Source: Dehalococcoidia bacterium (GTDB lineage: Bacteria; Chloroflexota; Dehalococcoidia; UBA2979). Taken from it: a stretch of DNA of 23,548 nucleotides. Shown in pieces: positions 13,054-20,927 of the stretch. The DNA lies in the NCBI GenBank assembly GCA_030745285.1, contig JASLOV010000018.1, forward strand, positions 1 to 23,548, given 5' to 3'. Within the stretch, counting starts at the first letter, position 1. The number at the start of each line of letters is the position of its first letter. Made by a program: the position numbers and the translations under genes. The notes beneath the pieces were generated by a model. That model had not been told where the DNA came from. It did no database searches and saw only the letters and a program-made list of their open reading frames with translations.

Positions 13054-13070
13054 CGTCGCGCGCCGCGACG
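13054..13070. terminator. hairpin between convergent pyrE-like and YcaQ-like genes
   Basis: CGTCGCG-CGC-CGCGACG is a perfect 7-bp stem with a 3-base loop, seven bases after the pyrE-like stop. There is no U tract, so termination is an inference from its position and symmetry. Confidence 0.45.
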
Positions 13071-13124
13071 GCGTCGAACTGCGCGACCCGAAGCGCAAGT
13101 AGCCTCACGGGCCTGACCGTTGCC

Positions 13125-14309
13125 CTAAGTCAGTGCTGCGCGCAGCTCCGTCGCCAGGCTGCCGCGACGCCCCACCCGCACGCGGTCGAGGCCGAGCCAC
13201 TCCGCCATCGAGCGCAGCTCCTGACCCAGCTCCGCGGCGACGCGGGTCGGGTCGTTGCGCTCCGGCTCGACGAACGCCGACTGCACCAGCAGCGCGCCGG
13301 CCGCGCGGTCTGCCTTGAGGTCGACCCGCCCGACCAGTTCATCGCCCAGCAGGAACGGCAGCACGTAGTAGCCGAACTGCCGCTTCGGCTTCGGCACGTA
13401 GATCTCGATGCGGTAGTGGAAGCCGAAGAGCTCCTCGGCGCGTTCGCGCCGCCACACGAGCGAGTCGAATGGCGTCAGCAGCGCACGAGCATCGACGCGA
13501 CGCGGCAGCTTCGCGTCGAGGTGGCGGTACCCGGGCCGCGTCCAGCCCTCGACGGTGATCTCCTCCAGCTCGCCCCCGTCCACCAGCTCCTGCAGCGGCT
13601 CGCGCGCGTCCCCCGGCCAGATGCGGTAGTAGTCAGCAAGGTCGTGCAGCGTGCCGACGCCGAGCGAGCGGGCGGCGAGCCGCAGCATCTCGCGTCGCGC
13701 GTCGGCGGCCGGGAGGCCCGGCGTGGCGAGCGTCTCCGCGTCGAAGACGCGCTCCGGCAGGTCGTAGACGCGAGCGAAGTTGCGACGCTCGCTCACGGTC
13801 AGAGCGCCGCTGCGGAAGTGCCACTCCAGCGCCGTCTTGCCCTTGCCGTAGCCCCACCACGGCCCGGTGCGCTCGCCCGGGTCGTCCAGCTCGCTGGTCG
13901 TGAGCCCGCCGCGGGCGCGCACCTCGTCCAGCACGCCGGCGGCGTAGCCGCCCTCGCGCTCCAGCCACTCGCTGTAGCGCGGGTGCGGCCCCTCCATGCG
14001 GTGGCGCAGCAGTGGACGGTGCTCGATCGGCAGCAGCGAGGCGACGTGCCCCCAGTACTCGAAGAGCCGGCCGCGTTTGTACGCATAGCGGTCCAGCAGC
14101 TCCATCGGGTACGGGCCGAGGCGGGAAAAGAGCGGCATGTAGTGCGAGCGCACGAGCACGTTCACGGAGTCGATCTGGAGCAGGCCGATGCGGTCGATCA
14201 CCCGCTTGAGGTGCCGCGCGTCGACGCGCCCCGCCGGGCGGGGGTCGGTGAAGCCCTGCGCGGCCAGCGCCATGCGGCGCGCCTGGTGCAGCGAGAGGTC
14301 GTTGCTCAT
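13125..14309 (-). CDS. winged-helix DNA glycosylase family protein (YcaQ/AlkZ-like, HTH_42)
   Basis: The 394-residue protein matches the HTH_42 family, whose members unhook interstrand DNA crosslinks (E. coli YcaQ) or azinomycin adducts (AlkZ). The catalytic Q-x-D/Q motif appears as LLQIDSVNVLVRSHY with Gln45 and Asp47, the YcaQ-like form. Further family landmarks are PLFSRLGPY, LFEYWGHVASLLP, GKGKTALEWHF, LLTPFDSLVWRRER and FGYYVLPFLLGDELVGRVDLK. The ATG at 14309 starts close to the conserved N-terminal LSLHQARRMAL. The neighbours are unrelated; the 97-bp gap to the divergent hotdog gene should hold its promoter. Confidence 0.88.
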   Translation of the reverse strand: MSNDLSLHQARRMALAAQGFTDPRPAGRVDARHLKRVIDRIGLLQIDSVNVLVRSHYMPLFSRLGPYPMELLDRYAYKRGRLFEYWGHVASLLPIEHRPLLRHRMEGPHPRYSEWLEREGGYAAGVLDEVRARGGLTTSELDDPGERTGPWWGYGKGKTALEWHFRSGALTVSERRNFARVYDLPERVFDAETLATPGLPAADARREMLRLAARSLGVGTLHDLADYYRIWPGDAREPLQELVDGGELEEITVEGWTRPGYRHLDAKLPRRVDARALLTPFDSLVWRRERAEELFGFHYRIEIYVPKPKRQFGYYVLPFLLGDELVGRVDLKADRAAGALLVQSAFVEPERNDPTRVAAELGQELRSMAEWLGLDRVRVGRRGSLATELRAALT

Positions 14310-14406
14310 GAGCGGCGACGGTACACGGCGGCGTAGCCCGCTTCCAGTCCGGAAACCGCTTGCGGCACGCGTGCGCTAACGTATGCCCGCAGCCAGGCGG
14401 TGGACG

Positions 14407-15249
14407 ATGACGGAGCTGAAGACGGAAGTGTACGAGGGGCAGTGGCGGCGGCTCGCCAACCTCGCGGCCCACAAAGAGGGCTCGATCCACGATGACAGGA
14501 CCGCGCAGTCGATGGGGTTCCGCGGCGGCTTTGTGCCCGGCAGCACCGTCGCACAGGCTGCGGTGCCCGGCATCCTCGCCCGCTACGGCCGGCACTGGGT
14601 GGAGGGGGGCTGGTACACCTTCAAGTTCGTGCGACCCGTCTACATCGACGAAGAGGTGCGCGAGGTCGCCGAAGCCGTCCCCGATGAGGCGGACATCTCG
14701 CTGCGGGTCGAGTCGCGCGATGGCCGGCTCTGCTGCGACGGCTCGGCGGGGCTGGGCGCGACCGTGCCCTGGGACCCGGCCGAGGACGGCCTGTGCGGCG
14801 CGGACGAGTTCTTCCCGGAGATGGTGATCGGCGCGCCCTGCCCGGAGACCGAGATGCTCGTGCCGCAAGAGGACGTCGTGGCGATGCTGGAGGCGGCCGG
14901 TGACGAGACCGGGTGGTACGGCGACGTCTCGCCGTGGGGCGCCGGCCTGATCCCGCCGGAGCGGCTGATGAACGCGGCGCTCGATGCCAGTCGCGCCGAG
15001 ATCAAGGCGGACGACACCGTCCGCAACCCCGGCATGTGGGCGGAACACTCCCTTGCCGTCGAGCAACCGATGTTCCTCGGCCAGCGCTACGTCCTGACGG
15101 AGCACCTGGCCGACAAGGGCCTGTCCGGCCGCACCGCCTTCATCTCCTTCCAGTTCGAGGTCGCCGATGGCTCCGGCCAGCGCTGCGCCGTCGGCCGCCA
15201 CAAGATCAAGTGGATTCGCACCTCCGAGGAGCCCGGCGACCGCGACTAG
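14407..15249 (+). CDS. hotdog-fold (MaoC-like) protein, catalytic Asp not conserved
   Basis: The 280-residue protein resembles MaoC-type acyl-CoA hydratases: GSIHDDRTAQSMGFRGGFVP (25-44) corresponds to the NPxHxD...A...GF segment, and FKFVRPVYIDEEVREVAEAV to the second strand block. His28 is present, but the usual Asp of D-x-N-P-x-H is Lys in this alignment and Asn is Gly. It may therefore bind acyl-CoA without classic hydratase chemistry. The length allows two hotdog units, with the C-terminal half (from about 150) only weakly like the first. I use ATG 14407, preceded by AGGCGG; an ATG eight codons earlier is possible. It is followed after 19 bases by two CoA-transferase genes, which suggests a role with acyl-CoA substrates. 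Confidence 0.68.
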   Translation: MTELKTEVYEGQWRRLANLAAHKEGSIHDDRTAQSMGFRGGFVPGSTVAQAAVPGILARYGRHWVEGGWYTFKFVRPVYIDEEVREVAEAVPDEADISLRVESRDGRLCCDGSAGLGATVPWDPAEDGLCGADEFFPEMVIGAPCPETEMLVPQEDVVAMLEAAGDETGWYGDVSPWGAGLIPPERLMNAALDASRAEIKADDTVRNPGMWAEHSLAVEQPMFLGQRYVLTEHLADKGLSGRTAFISFQFEVADGSGQRCAVGRHKIKWIRTSEEPGDRD

Positions 15250-15268
15250 ATCGCCGGGAGCAGCGAGC

Positions 15269-16636
15269 GTGCGAGCCTACCGGCCGCTGGACGGCGTCCG
15301 CATCCTCACCTTCGAGGCCGCGGTGACCCTGCCGGCCGCCACCCGTGCGCTGGCCGACCTCGGCGCGGACGTCGTGCAGGTGCGCCGGCCGAAGCGGGTG
15401 CTCGGCAACATGATCGCGACCTACGATGGCACGATGATCAACAAGGCGACGGTCTCGATCGACCTGCGGCTGGACGAGGGCCGCGCGCTGGCGCTGCGGC
15501 TCGCCGCGGCGGCGGATGTCGTCGGCAACAACTTCACGCCGCGCGTGATGCGCGGCTTCGGCCTCGACCCAGAGACGCTGCGAGCGCTGAAGCCGGAGCT
15601 GATCGTGATGCAGCTCACCGGCTACGGCATGCCCGGCCCTTGGGCGGAGTACCCGGCCTATGGCCCCAGTGTGGAGGCCGCCGGCGGCATGAACCGCTCG
15701 ATCGGCGCGGAGGGCGACCTGCCGGTTCGCGTCGGCAGCGGCGTCTTCGCCGACCAGCTCGCCGGGCGCTACGCCACGCTGGCCCTGCTCGCCGCGCTCG
15801 CCCACCGCGAACGCACAGGCGAGGGCCATTACATCGACCTCTCGATGTACGAGAGCATCGTCCACGTGCTCGGCCCGCAGGTGATGGCCGCCAGCCGTGC
15901 GAGCGACGGGACCCGGGGTGGCGGCGTGCCGCAGCGCACCGGCAACCGTGACCCGCTGCGCGCCCCACAGGGCATCTACCCGAGCGCCGGCGAGGACGAA
16001 TGGGTCGCGATCTCCGTCGGTGACGACCGGCAGTGGGCCGCCCTGCGCGAACTGATCGGCGAGCCACTGCTCAACTCGCCCGAACTCGCCACGCTGGCCG
16101 GCCGCATCGAGCGACACGACGCGATCGACGAGGCCGTCGCCGCGTGGACGAGCACGCGCACGAAGGACGAGGCGGCCGAGCTGTTGCAGCAGCGCGGCGT
16201 CGCTGCCGGGCCGGTACAGGCGGCGGGCGACCTCGCGCTCGACCCCCACTACGCCGCGCGCGGCCACTTCCGCACCGTGCGCCACCGCGAAGACTTCGAG
16301 GGCGCGGACGCCCACCCCCACCTCAGCCAGGTGCCGAAGGCCGTCGGCATGAGCCGCCCCGCGATGCGCGAGCCGAGGGCCGACGGCGCCGACAACGCCC
16401 TCGTACTCAGGCGCTGGCTCGGCCTCGATCGAGCGGAGGTGGGGCGGATGCGTCGCGCCGGCGTGCTCGGCGACCCGGGGCCGCTGCACCAGCAGGACAT
16501 CCGCATCGACCAGCGCGGGCCGTACGACGCGGACCACGTGCGCAAGCTCGGGCTCTCGGGCAGCCCGTCCGACGGGCAGGCCGGCGCATCCGGCGGACCG
16601 TCGAACGCACCGTCCACCCGCCAGAGCGGCATCTGA
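15269..16636 (+). CDS. CaiB/BaiF (family III) CoA-transferase, first of a pair
   Basis: Family III enzymes move CoA between carboxylic acids through an aspartyl-CoA thioester. The 455-residue protein begins PLDGVRILTFEAAVTLPAAT and has LADLGADVVQVRRPKR, LIVMQLTGYGMPGPWAEYPA, then GEGHYIDLSMYE with the likely catalytic Asp190. The GTG start at 15269 lies 8 bases after CGGGAG. The C-terminus has an extra, poorly structured tail of about 50 residues after LGDPGPLHQQD, rich in Gly, Ser and Pro. The stop overlaps the next start (TGATG). Paired CaiB genes often encode heteromeric transferases, such as the succinyl-CoA:malate enzyme of Chloroflexus; the substrate here is unknown. Confidence 0.9.
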   Translation: MRAYRPLDGVRILTFEAAVTLPAATRALADLGADVVQVRRPKRVLGNMIATYDGTMINKATVSIDLRLDEGRALALRLAAAADVVGNNFTPRVMRGFGLDPETLRALKPELIVMQLTGYGMPGPWAEYPAYGPSVEAAGGMNRSIGAEGDLPVRVGSGVFADQLAGRYATLALLAALAHRERTGEGHYIDLSMYESIVHVLGPQVMAASRASDGTRGGGVPQRTGNRDPLRAPQGIYPSAGEDEWVAISVGDDRQWAALRELIGEPLLNSPELATLAGRIERHDAIDEAVAAWTSTRTKDEAAELLQQRGVAAGPVQAAGDLALDPHYAARGHFRTVRHREDFEGADAHPHLSQVPKAVGMSRPAMREPRADGADNALVLRRWLGLDRAEVGRMRRAGVLGDPGPLHQQDIRIDQRGPYDADHVRKLGLSGSPSDGQAGASGGPSNAPSTRQSGI

Positions 16637-17826
16637 TGCTGCGCGTGATCGAGCTGGCCGGAGGGCTCGCCTCGCAGTTCGCGACGATGACGCTCGCCGA
16701 GCTGGGCGCGGACATCGTCAAGGTCGAACTGCCGGGAGGCGATGCCGCCCGCTCCCGCCGCCAGGCCGCGCCGGGCGACTTCAGCTTCGAGTACCTGAAC
16801 AGGCGCAAGCGCAGCGTTTGCATCGACCGCTCGACGAAGCAGGGGCGCAAGCTGCTGCTCGACCTCGTCTCCGGCGCCGACGCGGTGGTCGAGGACCTCG
16901 ACGCCGCGATCGTGCGGCGGCAGCGGCTCTCGTACCGCTCGCTGCGGGCGGCGAACGCGAACATCGTCGTCGCCTCCATCAGCCCCTTCGGGCGCAGCGG
17001 GCCGCGGGCGGAGTGGGTGGCGAACGACTTCATCGTGCAGGCGATGGGCGGCATCGTGCACGGCACCGGCTGGGACGACGGCCCGCCGCAGAAACTACCG
17101 GGCGAGCTGGCCGGCTTCCTGGCGGGCCTGCAGGCGGCGGCGATGACGGTCGGCGCGGTCTTCGGGGTGCGCAGGGATGAGCCCGGCGGCGAGCGTGGCG
17201 ACCACCACGGTGGCGCGGGTGGCGTGCACTTCGACATCTCGATGCAGGAGGCGGTCTCGACCCACTGGACCCGCGAGATCGAGCGATGGGTCTACCACGG
17301 CCTCGGCGGCAGCCGCGGCAACCGCGACATGGGGCTGCAGGGCTTCCCCCACACGGTGATGGCGCGCGATGGCTGGGTGTTCGTGCTGGCGCTGATGGCG
17401 GAGTGGGAGCCGCTCGCCCACTTCCTCGGCCTCGACGACTTCGTCACGCACGAGTGGAGCGACCCCCAGACCCGCTACGAGCGCTGGGCCGAGATCGAGC
17501 CGCAGTTCACCGCCTCGATCGCCTCGCGCGGCAAGTACCAGTGGCTCACCGACTCGGCCGAGGCCGGCTACACCTTCGCCCCCATCGACGACGTGCTGGA
17601 GATGCAGCACAGCCCCCAGCTCGCTGCCCGCGACTTCTTCGGCAGCACCGAGGTCGATGGCGAAGCCCTCAAGCACCCCCGGCTGCCGTTCAACTGGGCC
17701 GCCGCCCCGGCCGGCGAGAACCGCGCCCCCACCCTCGGCGAGCACACCGACGAGGTGCTCGACCACCTGCTCGGCATCGCCGGCGACGAGCGCGCGAAGC
17801 TGCGCGCCGCCGGCGTGACCGGCTAG
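16636..17826 (+). CDS. CaiB/BaiF (family III) CoA-transferase, second of a pair
   Basis: The 396-residue paralogue of the preceding gene starts MLRVIELAGGLASQFATMTL, then AELGADIVKVELPGGD, SISPFGRSGPRAEW, and the catalytic region GGVHFDISMQEAV with Asp200. An insert rich in Gly, Asp and His (about 180-196) precedes that motif. The ATG shares its A with the TGA of the first transferase, so the two are made in equal amounts and may form one enzyme. A perfect GC hairpin stands at its stop codon, suggesting that a transcript can end there. Confidence 0.92.
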   Translation: MLRVIELAGGLASQFATMTLAELGADIVKVELPGGDAARSRRQAAPGDFSFEYLNRRKRSVCIDRSTKQGRKLLLDLVSGADAVVEDLDAAIVRRQRLSYRSLRAANANIVVASISPFGRSGPRAEWVANDFIVQAMGGIVHGTGWDDGPPQKLPGELAGFLAGLQAAAMTVGAVFGVRRDEPGGERGDHHGGAGGVHFDISMQEAVSTHWTREIERWVYHGLGGSRGNRDMGLQGFPHTVMARDGWVFVLALMAEWEPLAHFLGLDDFVTHEWSDPQTRYERWAEIEPQFTASIASRGKYQWLTDSAEAGYTFAPIDDVLEMQHSPQLAARDFFGSTEVDGEALKHPRLPFNWAAAPAGENRAPTLGEHTDEVLDHLLGIAGDERAKLRAAGVTG

Positions 17827-17845
17827 CGCGCGGCCTCGCCGCGCG
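17827..17845 (+). terminator. hairpin after the CoA-transferase pair
   Basis: CGCGCGGC-CTC-GCCGCGCG is a perfect 8-bp stem with a 3-base loop starting right after the TAG. A U tract is missing. It resembles the hairpin at 13054-13070 in shape. Confidence 0.5.
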
Positions 17846-17996
17846 ACATGAGCGAAGATGAGCGACTTGCTGAGCGATGCGACCGGCTGCTACGGATGCC
17901 TGGAGCTCATGCCAGCGCAGCGACATGCGGAGAGACGGCGACACAGCAGCCGCTCGATCAACTCCGGTCCCCCGCTGAGCGAAACGAGGTGCGCGC
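17846..17996. other. intergenic region with repeated GAGCGA hexamers
   Basis: The gap before the dipeptidase gene holds at least four (A/T)GAGCGA copies, at about 17850-17878 (three) and 17976. I see no gene in it. Similar GAGCGA/TCGCTC-rich stretches occur at 19013-19055 and 23445-23480. Confidence 0.4.
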
Positions 17997-18995
17997 GTGA
18001 CCGCTGAGATGAACCGCGAATTTCCCCCGGTGTTCGACGGGCACGAGGATTTCATCACCCAGATGGAACCCCGCCGCGGCAGGCCCGCCCGCGACTTCCT
18101 CGCGCTGTCCGAGTTCGGCCATGTCGACCTGCCGAGGGCGATGAGCGGCAGCCTCGGCGGCTGCTTCACCTCGATCTACCTCACCGATGAGCGCGCCGAG
18201 GCCAACGCCCTCTCCTACGCCGTGCGCGAGATGAACGATGTCTTCCAGCTCGCCGACCGCTCGGAGGGGTGCTTCCGCGTCTGCCGCACCGTCGATGAGG
18301 TCCGCGCGGCCTTCGCGGACGGCGCCTTCGCATCGGTCTTCATGTTCGAGGGTGCCGACCCGATCTCGTGGAGTCTGAACAAGCTGCGGGTTTTCTACGA
18401 GGCGGGGCTGCGCTGCCTGGCGCCGACGTGGAGCCGCTCCACGATCTTCGCCCACGGCGTCGCCTTCGCCGGGTCGCTGCCCGAGAGCGGGCTCACCGAC
18501 CTCGGCCGCGAGCTCGTTGCGCGGTGCAATGAACTCGGCATCATCCTCGACGTCTCCCACATCAATCGCGCCGGCTTCGCCGACATGCTGGAGGCGTCGA
18601 CGCAGCCGGTGGTCGCCACGCACTCCAACGCGCAGGCCGTCTCAGCGCACGTCCGCAACCTCGACGACGACCAGATCCGCGCCCTGGCCGAGCAGGGCGG
18701 CACGATGGGCATCAACTTCGCGACCGCGTTCCTGCGCCCCGACATGCAGTTCGACAGCGACACCTCGGTCGAGGCGATCGTGGCGCACTTCGACCACGTC
18801 GTGAACCTGGTGGGCGACGAACACGTCTCCTTCGGCACAGACTTCGACGGCGCTGGCATCCCCGACGTTGTCGGCGATGCCGCCGGGCTGCCCGTCGTGC
18901 TGCAGGCGCTGCAGGCGCGCGGTTACTCCGACGACCGCCTGGAGCGCATCTACCACGGCAACTTCCTGCGCGTCGCCAGCGCGGTCTGGCGCTGA
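17997..18995 (+). CDS. membrane dipeptidase family (M19) metallohydrolase
   Basis: The protein is 332 residues long and has the full M19 metal site: His16 and Asp18 in FDGHEDF, Glu118 in MFEGADP, His188 in LDVSH, His209 in ATHSN and Asp282 in GTDFDG. Family members hydrolyse dipeptides, often with D-residues, or related amides. No signal peptide is present, so it should be cytoplasmic in spite of the family name. The GTG at 17997 follows GAGG by 7 bases; an ATG four codons later is an alternative. It sits inside an acyl-CoA gene group, so an amide or lactam substrate from that pathway is possible but unproven. Confidence 0.93.
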   Translation: MTAEMNREFPPVFDGHEDFITQMEPRRGRPARDFLALSEFGHVDLPRAMSGSLGGCFTSIYLTDERAEANALSYAVREMNDVFQLADRSEGCFRVCRTVDEVRAAFADGAFASVFMFEGADPISWSLNKLRVFYEAGLRCLAPTWSRSTIFAHGVAFAGSLPESGLTDLGRELVARCNELGIILDVSHINRAGFADMLEASTQPVVATHSNAQAVSAHVRNLDDDQIRALAEQGGTMGINFATAFLRPDMQFDSDTSVEAIVAHFDHVVNLVGDEHVSFGTDFDGAGIPDVVGDAAGLPVVLQALQARGYSDDRLERIYHGNFLRVASAVWR

Positions 18996-19132
18996 CGGGG
19001 CGCACGCCGCACCGCTCGCTCGCCGGCGGGTGCACTATCATTTCGCTCGCCGCTCCGCAGCCCCACCTCGCGATGGCGGAGCGCGGAACGTCAGCGCCAG
19101 GAGCCAGGTACGGGAACGATGAGGGAGTCGAG

Positions 19133-19984
19133 ATGGATCTGAAGCACGTGCTCTACGAGCAGACGGACGATGTCGTCAAGGTGACGGTGAACCGGCCGGA
19201 GGTGATGAACTCGATCAGCCGCCGCGTCTACGCCGAGCTGGATGAGGCCTTCGCCGCCGCCGAGGACGACGACTCCGTCAAAGTGATCGTCGTCGCCGGG
19301 GCGGGCGACAACTTCGGCGCCGGCCATGACCTCGGCAGCGCCGTGATGCGCGGCGAGGTCGACGACTACCCGCGCGACCGCTCCGCCATCGGGCGGGTGA
19401 AGTCGATGGACCGCGGCGTCTACTGGAGGCTGCACGACCGCTGGCGCAACATCGGCAAGCCGACGATCGCGATGATCCAGGGCTACTGCATCATGGGCTC
19501 GTGGATGCTGGCTGCCTCGTGCGACCTTGCGGTCGCGTCCGAGGACGCGAAGTTCGCCGACCGCTCGGTGCGCTGGGGCGGGGCGCACCATGAGTACCCG
19601 ACGCACTTCTGGGAGCTGGGTATCAAGAAGGCCAAGGAGTACCTCTGGACCGGCGACTTCATCGACGCCGCCGAGGCCCACCGCCTGGGCATGGTGAACC
19701 GTGTCGTCCCGCTCGATCAGCTGGAGGAGGCGACGATGTGGCTGGCCGGCCGCATCGCCCTCAACGACCTCTACGCGCTGAAGGTCTCGAAGATGTCCGT
19801 CAACCAGGCGGCCGACATCATGGGCCAGTCCGCGGCCGTCCGCTCCTCCGGCAACTTCTGGCTGATGGGACGGCCCGGCGAGCCCGGGCGCGGAACCGAG
19901 GACGACCCGAGTCGCGTCGCCTGGTCGAAGCAGCAGAACGAGCGCTTCGATGAGCAGGAACGAGACGGGACCCGGCCTTGGTAG
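19133..19984 (+). CDS. crotonase-superfamily (enoyl-CoA hydratase/isomerase-like) protein with atypical active site
   Basis: The 283-residue protein has the crotonase fold marks: VTVNRPEVMNSIS, the oxyanion-hole segment NFGAGHDLGS (60-69), and IQGYCIMGSWMLAASCDLAV (116-135). In ordinary hydratases two glutamates act, one in GGGCELA and one in QPE. Here the first aligns with Met125 (GSWMLA) and the second falls in FADRSVRWGG, so both are absent. A distinctive HHEYPTHFWELGIKKAKEYL (152-171) takes the place of the usual P-x-GG-x-Q-R region. It thus may catalyse another reaction on an acyl-CoA. ATG 19133 has GGGAG five bases upstream. The end overlaps the next gene. Confidence 0.88.
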   Translation: MDLKHVLYEQTDDVVKVTVNRPEVMNSISRRVYAELDEAFAAAEDDDSVKVIVVAGAGDNFGAGHDLGSAVMRGEVDDYPRDRSAIGRVKSMDRGVYWRLHDRWRNIGKPTIAMIQGYCIMGSWMLAASCDLAVASEDAKFADRSVRWGGAHHEYPTHFWELGIKKAKEYLWTGDFIDAAEAHRLGMVNRVVPLDQLEEATMWLAGRIALNDLYALKVSKMSVNQAADIMGQSAAVRSSGNFWLMGRPGEPGRGTEDDPSRVAWSKQQNERFDEQERDGTRPW

Positions 19985-20916
19985 CGGTCCCTCCAGACCT
20001 GCCGCAGGGCTTCGCCTCAGGCTTCGCGCTGCCGCAGGTCTTCCCCGACGGCGCCGTCGATGTCGAGCTGATCCGCGACATCGCGGCCCGGGCGGAGGCG
20101 GCGGGCTTCGACAGCCTCTGGACCCAGGAGCAGCTCATCGGGCAGGCGCAGAGTATCGAACCGATCGCGCTGCTCTCGTACGTCGCCGCGGTCACGACTC
20201 GGGCCCGCCTCGGCGTATCTATCCTGGTGCTACCGGTGCGCAGTCCGCTGACGCTGGCCAAGTCGCTCGCCTCGCTCGACGTGTTGAGCGGGGGACGGCT
20301 GATCGCCGGCGTCGGGCTGGGCGGCGATTGGGACAGCGGCGCCTTCGGCGTGCCGCAGGGGCGGCGCGTGCGGCGCTTCCTGGAGGTGCTGCAGGCGATC
20401 GATGCGCTCTGGCGCGAGGAGAAACCGCAGTTCGAGGGCGAGTTCTTCCAGCTCCACGGCACGCAGATGCACCCCAAGCCGCTGCAGCAGCCGCGCCCGC
20501 CGATCTGGTTCGGCGCCCGCTCGGAAGCGGCGATCCGGCGCGCCGTCCGCCACGGCGACGGCTGGATGGGGCCGGGTTCGTCGAGTTCCGACGCCTTCCG
20601 CGAGCATGTCGAGGGGCTACGCCGCGCGCTCGAGCAAGCTGGCCGCGACCCGGCGACGTTCGCCATCTCGAAGCGCGTCTACCTGGCCATCGACGACGAT
20701 GCGGACCGCGCCGAACGGCGGCTGCGGGAGTGGTTCGCGCACAACTACGGCAACGAGGAGATGGCGACCGCCGTCTCGATCTGGGGGCCGCCCTCGCAGG
20801 TGTACGAACGCATCGACGAACTGATTGACGCTGGCGCGCGGCACCTGCTGATGAACCCGGTCTTCGACTACGAAGAGCACATCGAAGCCCTCAAGCACTA
20901 CACCGGCGAGCAGTAG
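19978..20916 (+). CDS. LLM-class flavin/F420-dependent oxidoreductase
   Basis: The 312-residue protein is a luciferase-like TIM barrel. It has the segments AEAAGFDSLWTQEQ, LLSYVAAVTTRARLGVSILV, RSPLTLAKSLASLDVLSGGR, LIAGVGLGGDWDSGAFGV and RPPIWFGARSEAAIRRAVRH, all typical of the F420-binding branch. F420 rather than FMN is inferred from these blocks and not certain. The only start that keeps the N-terminus is TTG at 19978, overlapping the crotonase stop by 7 bases, with GGGA about 8 bases upstream. It likely oxidises or reduces an intermediate of the same pathway. Confidence 0.88.
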   Translation: MVAVPPDLPQGFASGFALPQVFPDGAVDVELIRDIAARAEAAGFDSLWTQEQLIGQAQSIEPIALLSYVAAVTTRARLGVSILVLPVRSPLTLAKSLASLDVLSGGRLIAGVGLGGDWDSGAFGVPQGRRVRRFLEVLQAIDALWREEKPQFEGEFFQLHGTQMHPKPLQQPRPPIWFGARSEAAIRRAVRHGDGWMGPGSSSSDAFREHVEGLRRALEQAGRDPATFAISKRVYLAIDDDADRAERRLREWFAHNYGNEEMATAVSIWGPPSQVYERIDELIDAGARHLLMNPVFDYEEHIEALKHYTGEQ

Positions 20917-20927
20917 GGCCGGCCGGG

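Noticed and set aside
13049..13102. A short frame ending in VELRDPKRK that looks like the tail of a displaced protein
   Set aside because: It is too short to assign, and its first part is the palindromic hairpin at 13054-13070.
13633..15201. A 522-codon minus-strand frame and other long frames opposite the CoA-transferases
   Set aside because: They mirror genes with clear family motifs. Composition is typical of antisense frames in high-GC DNA.
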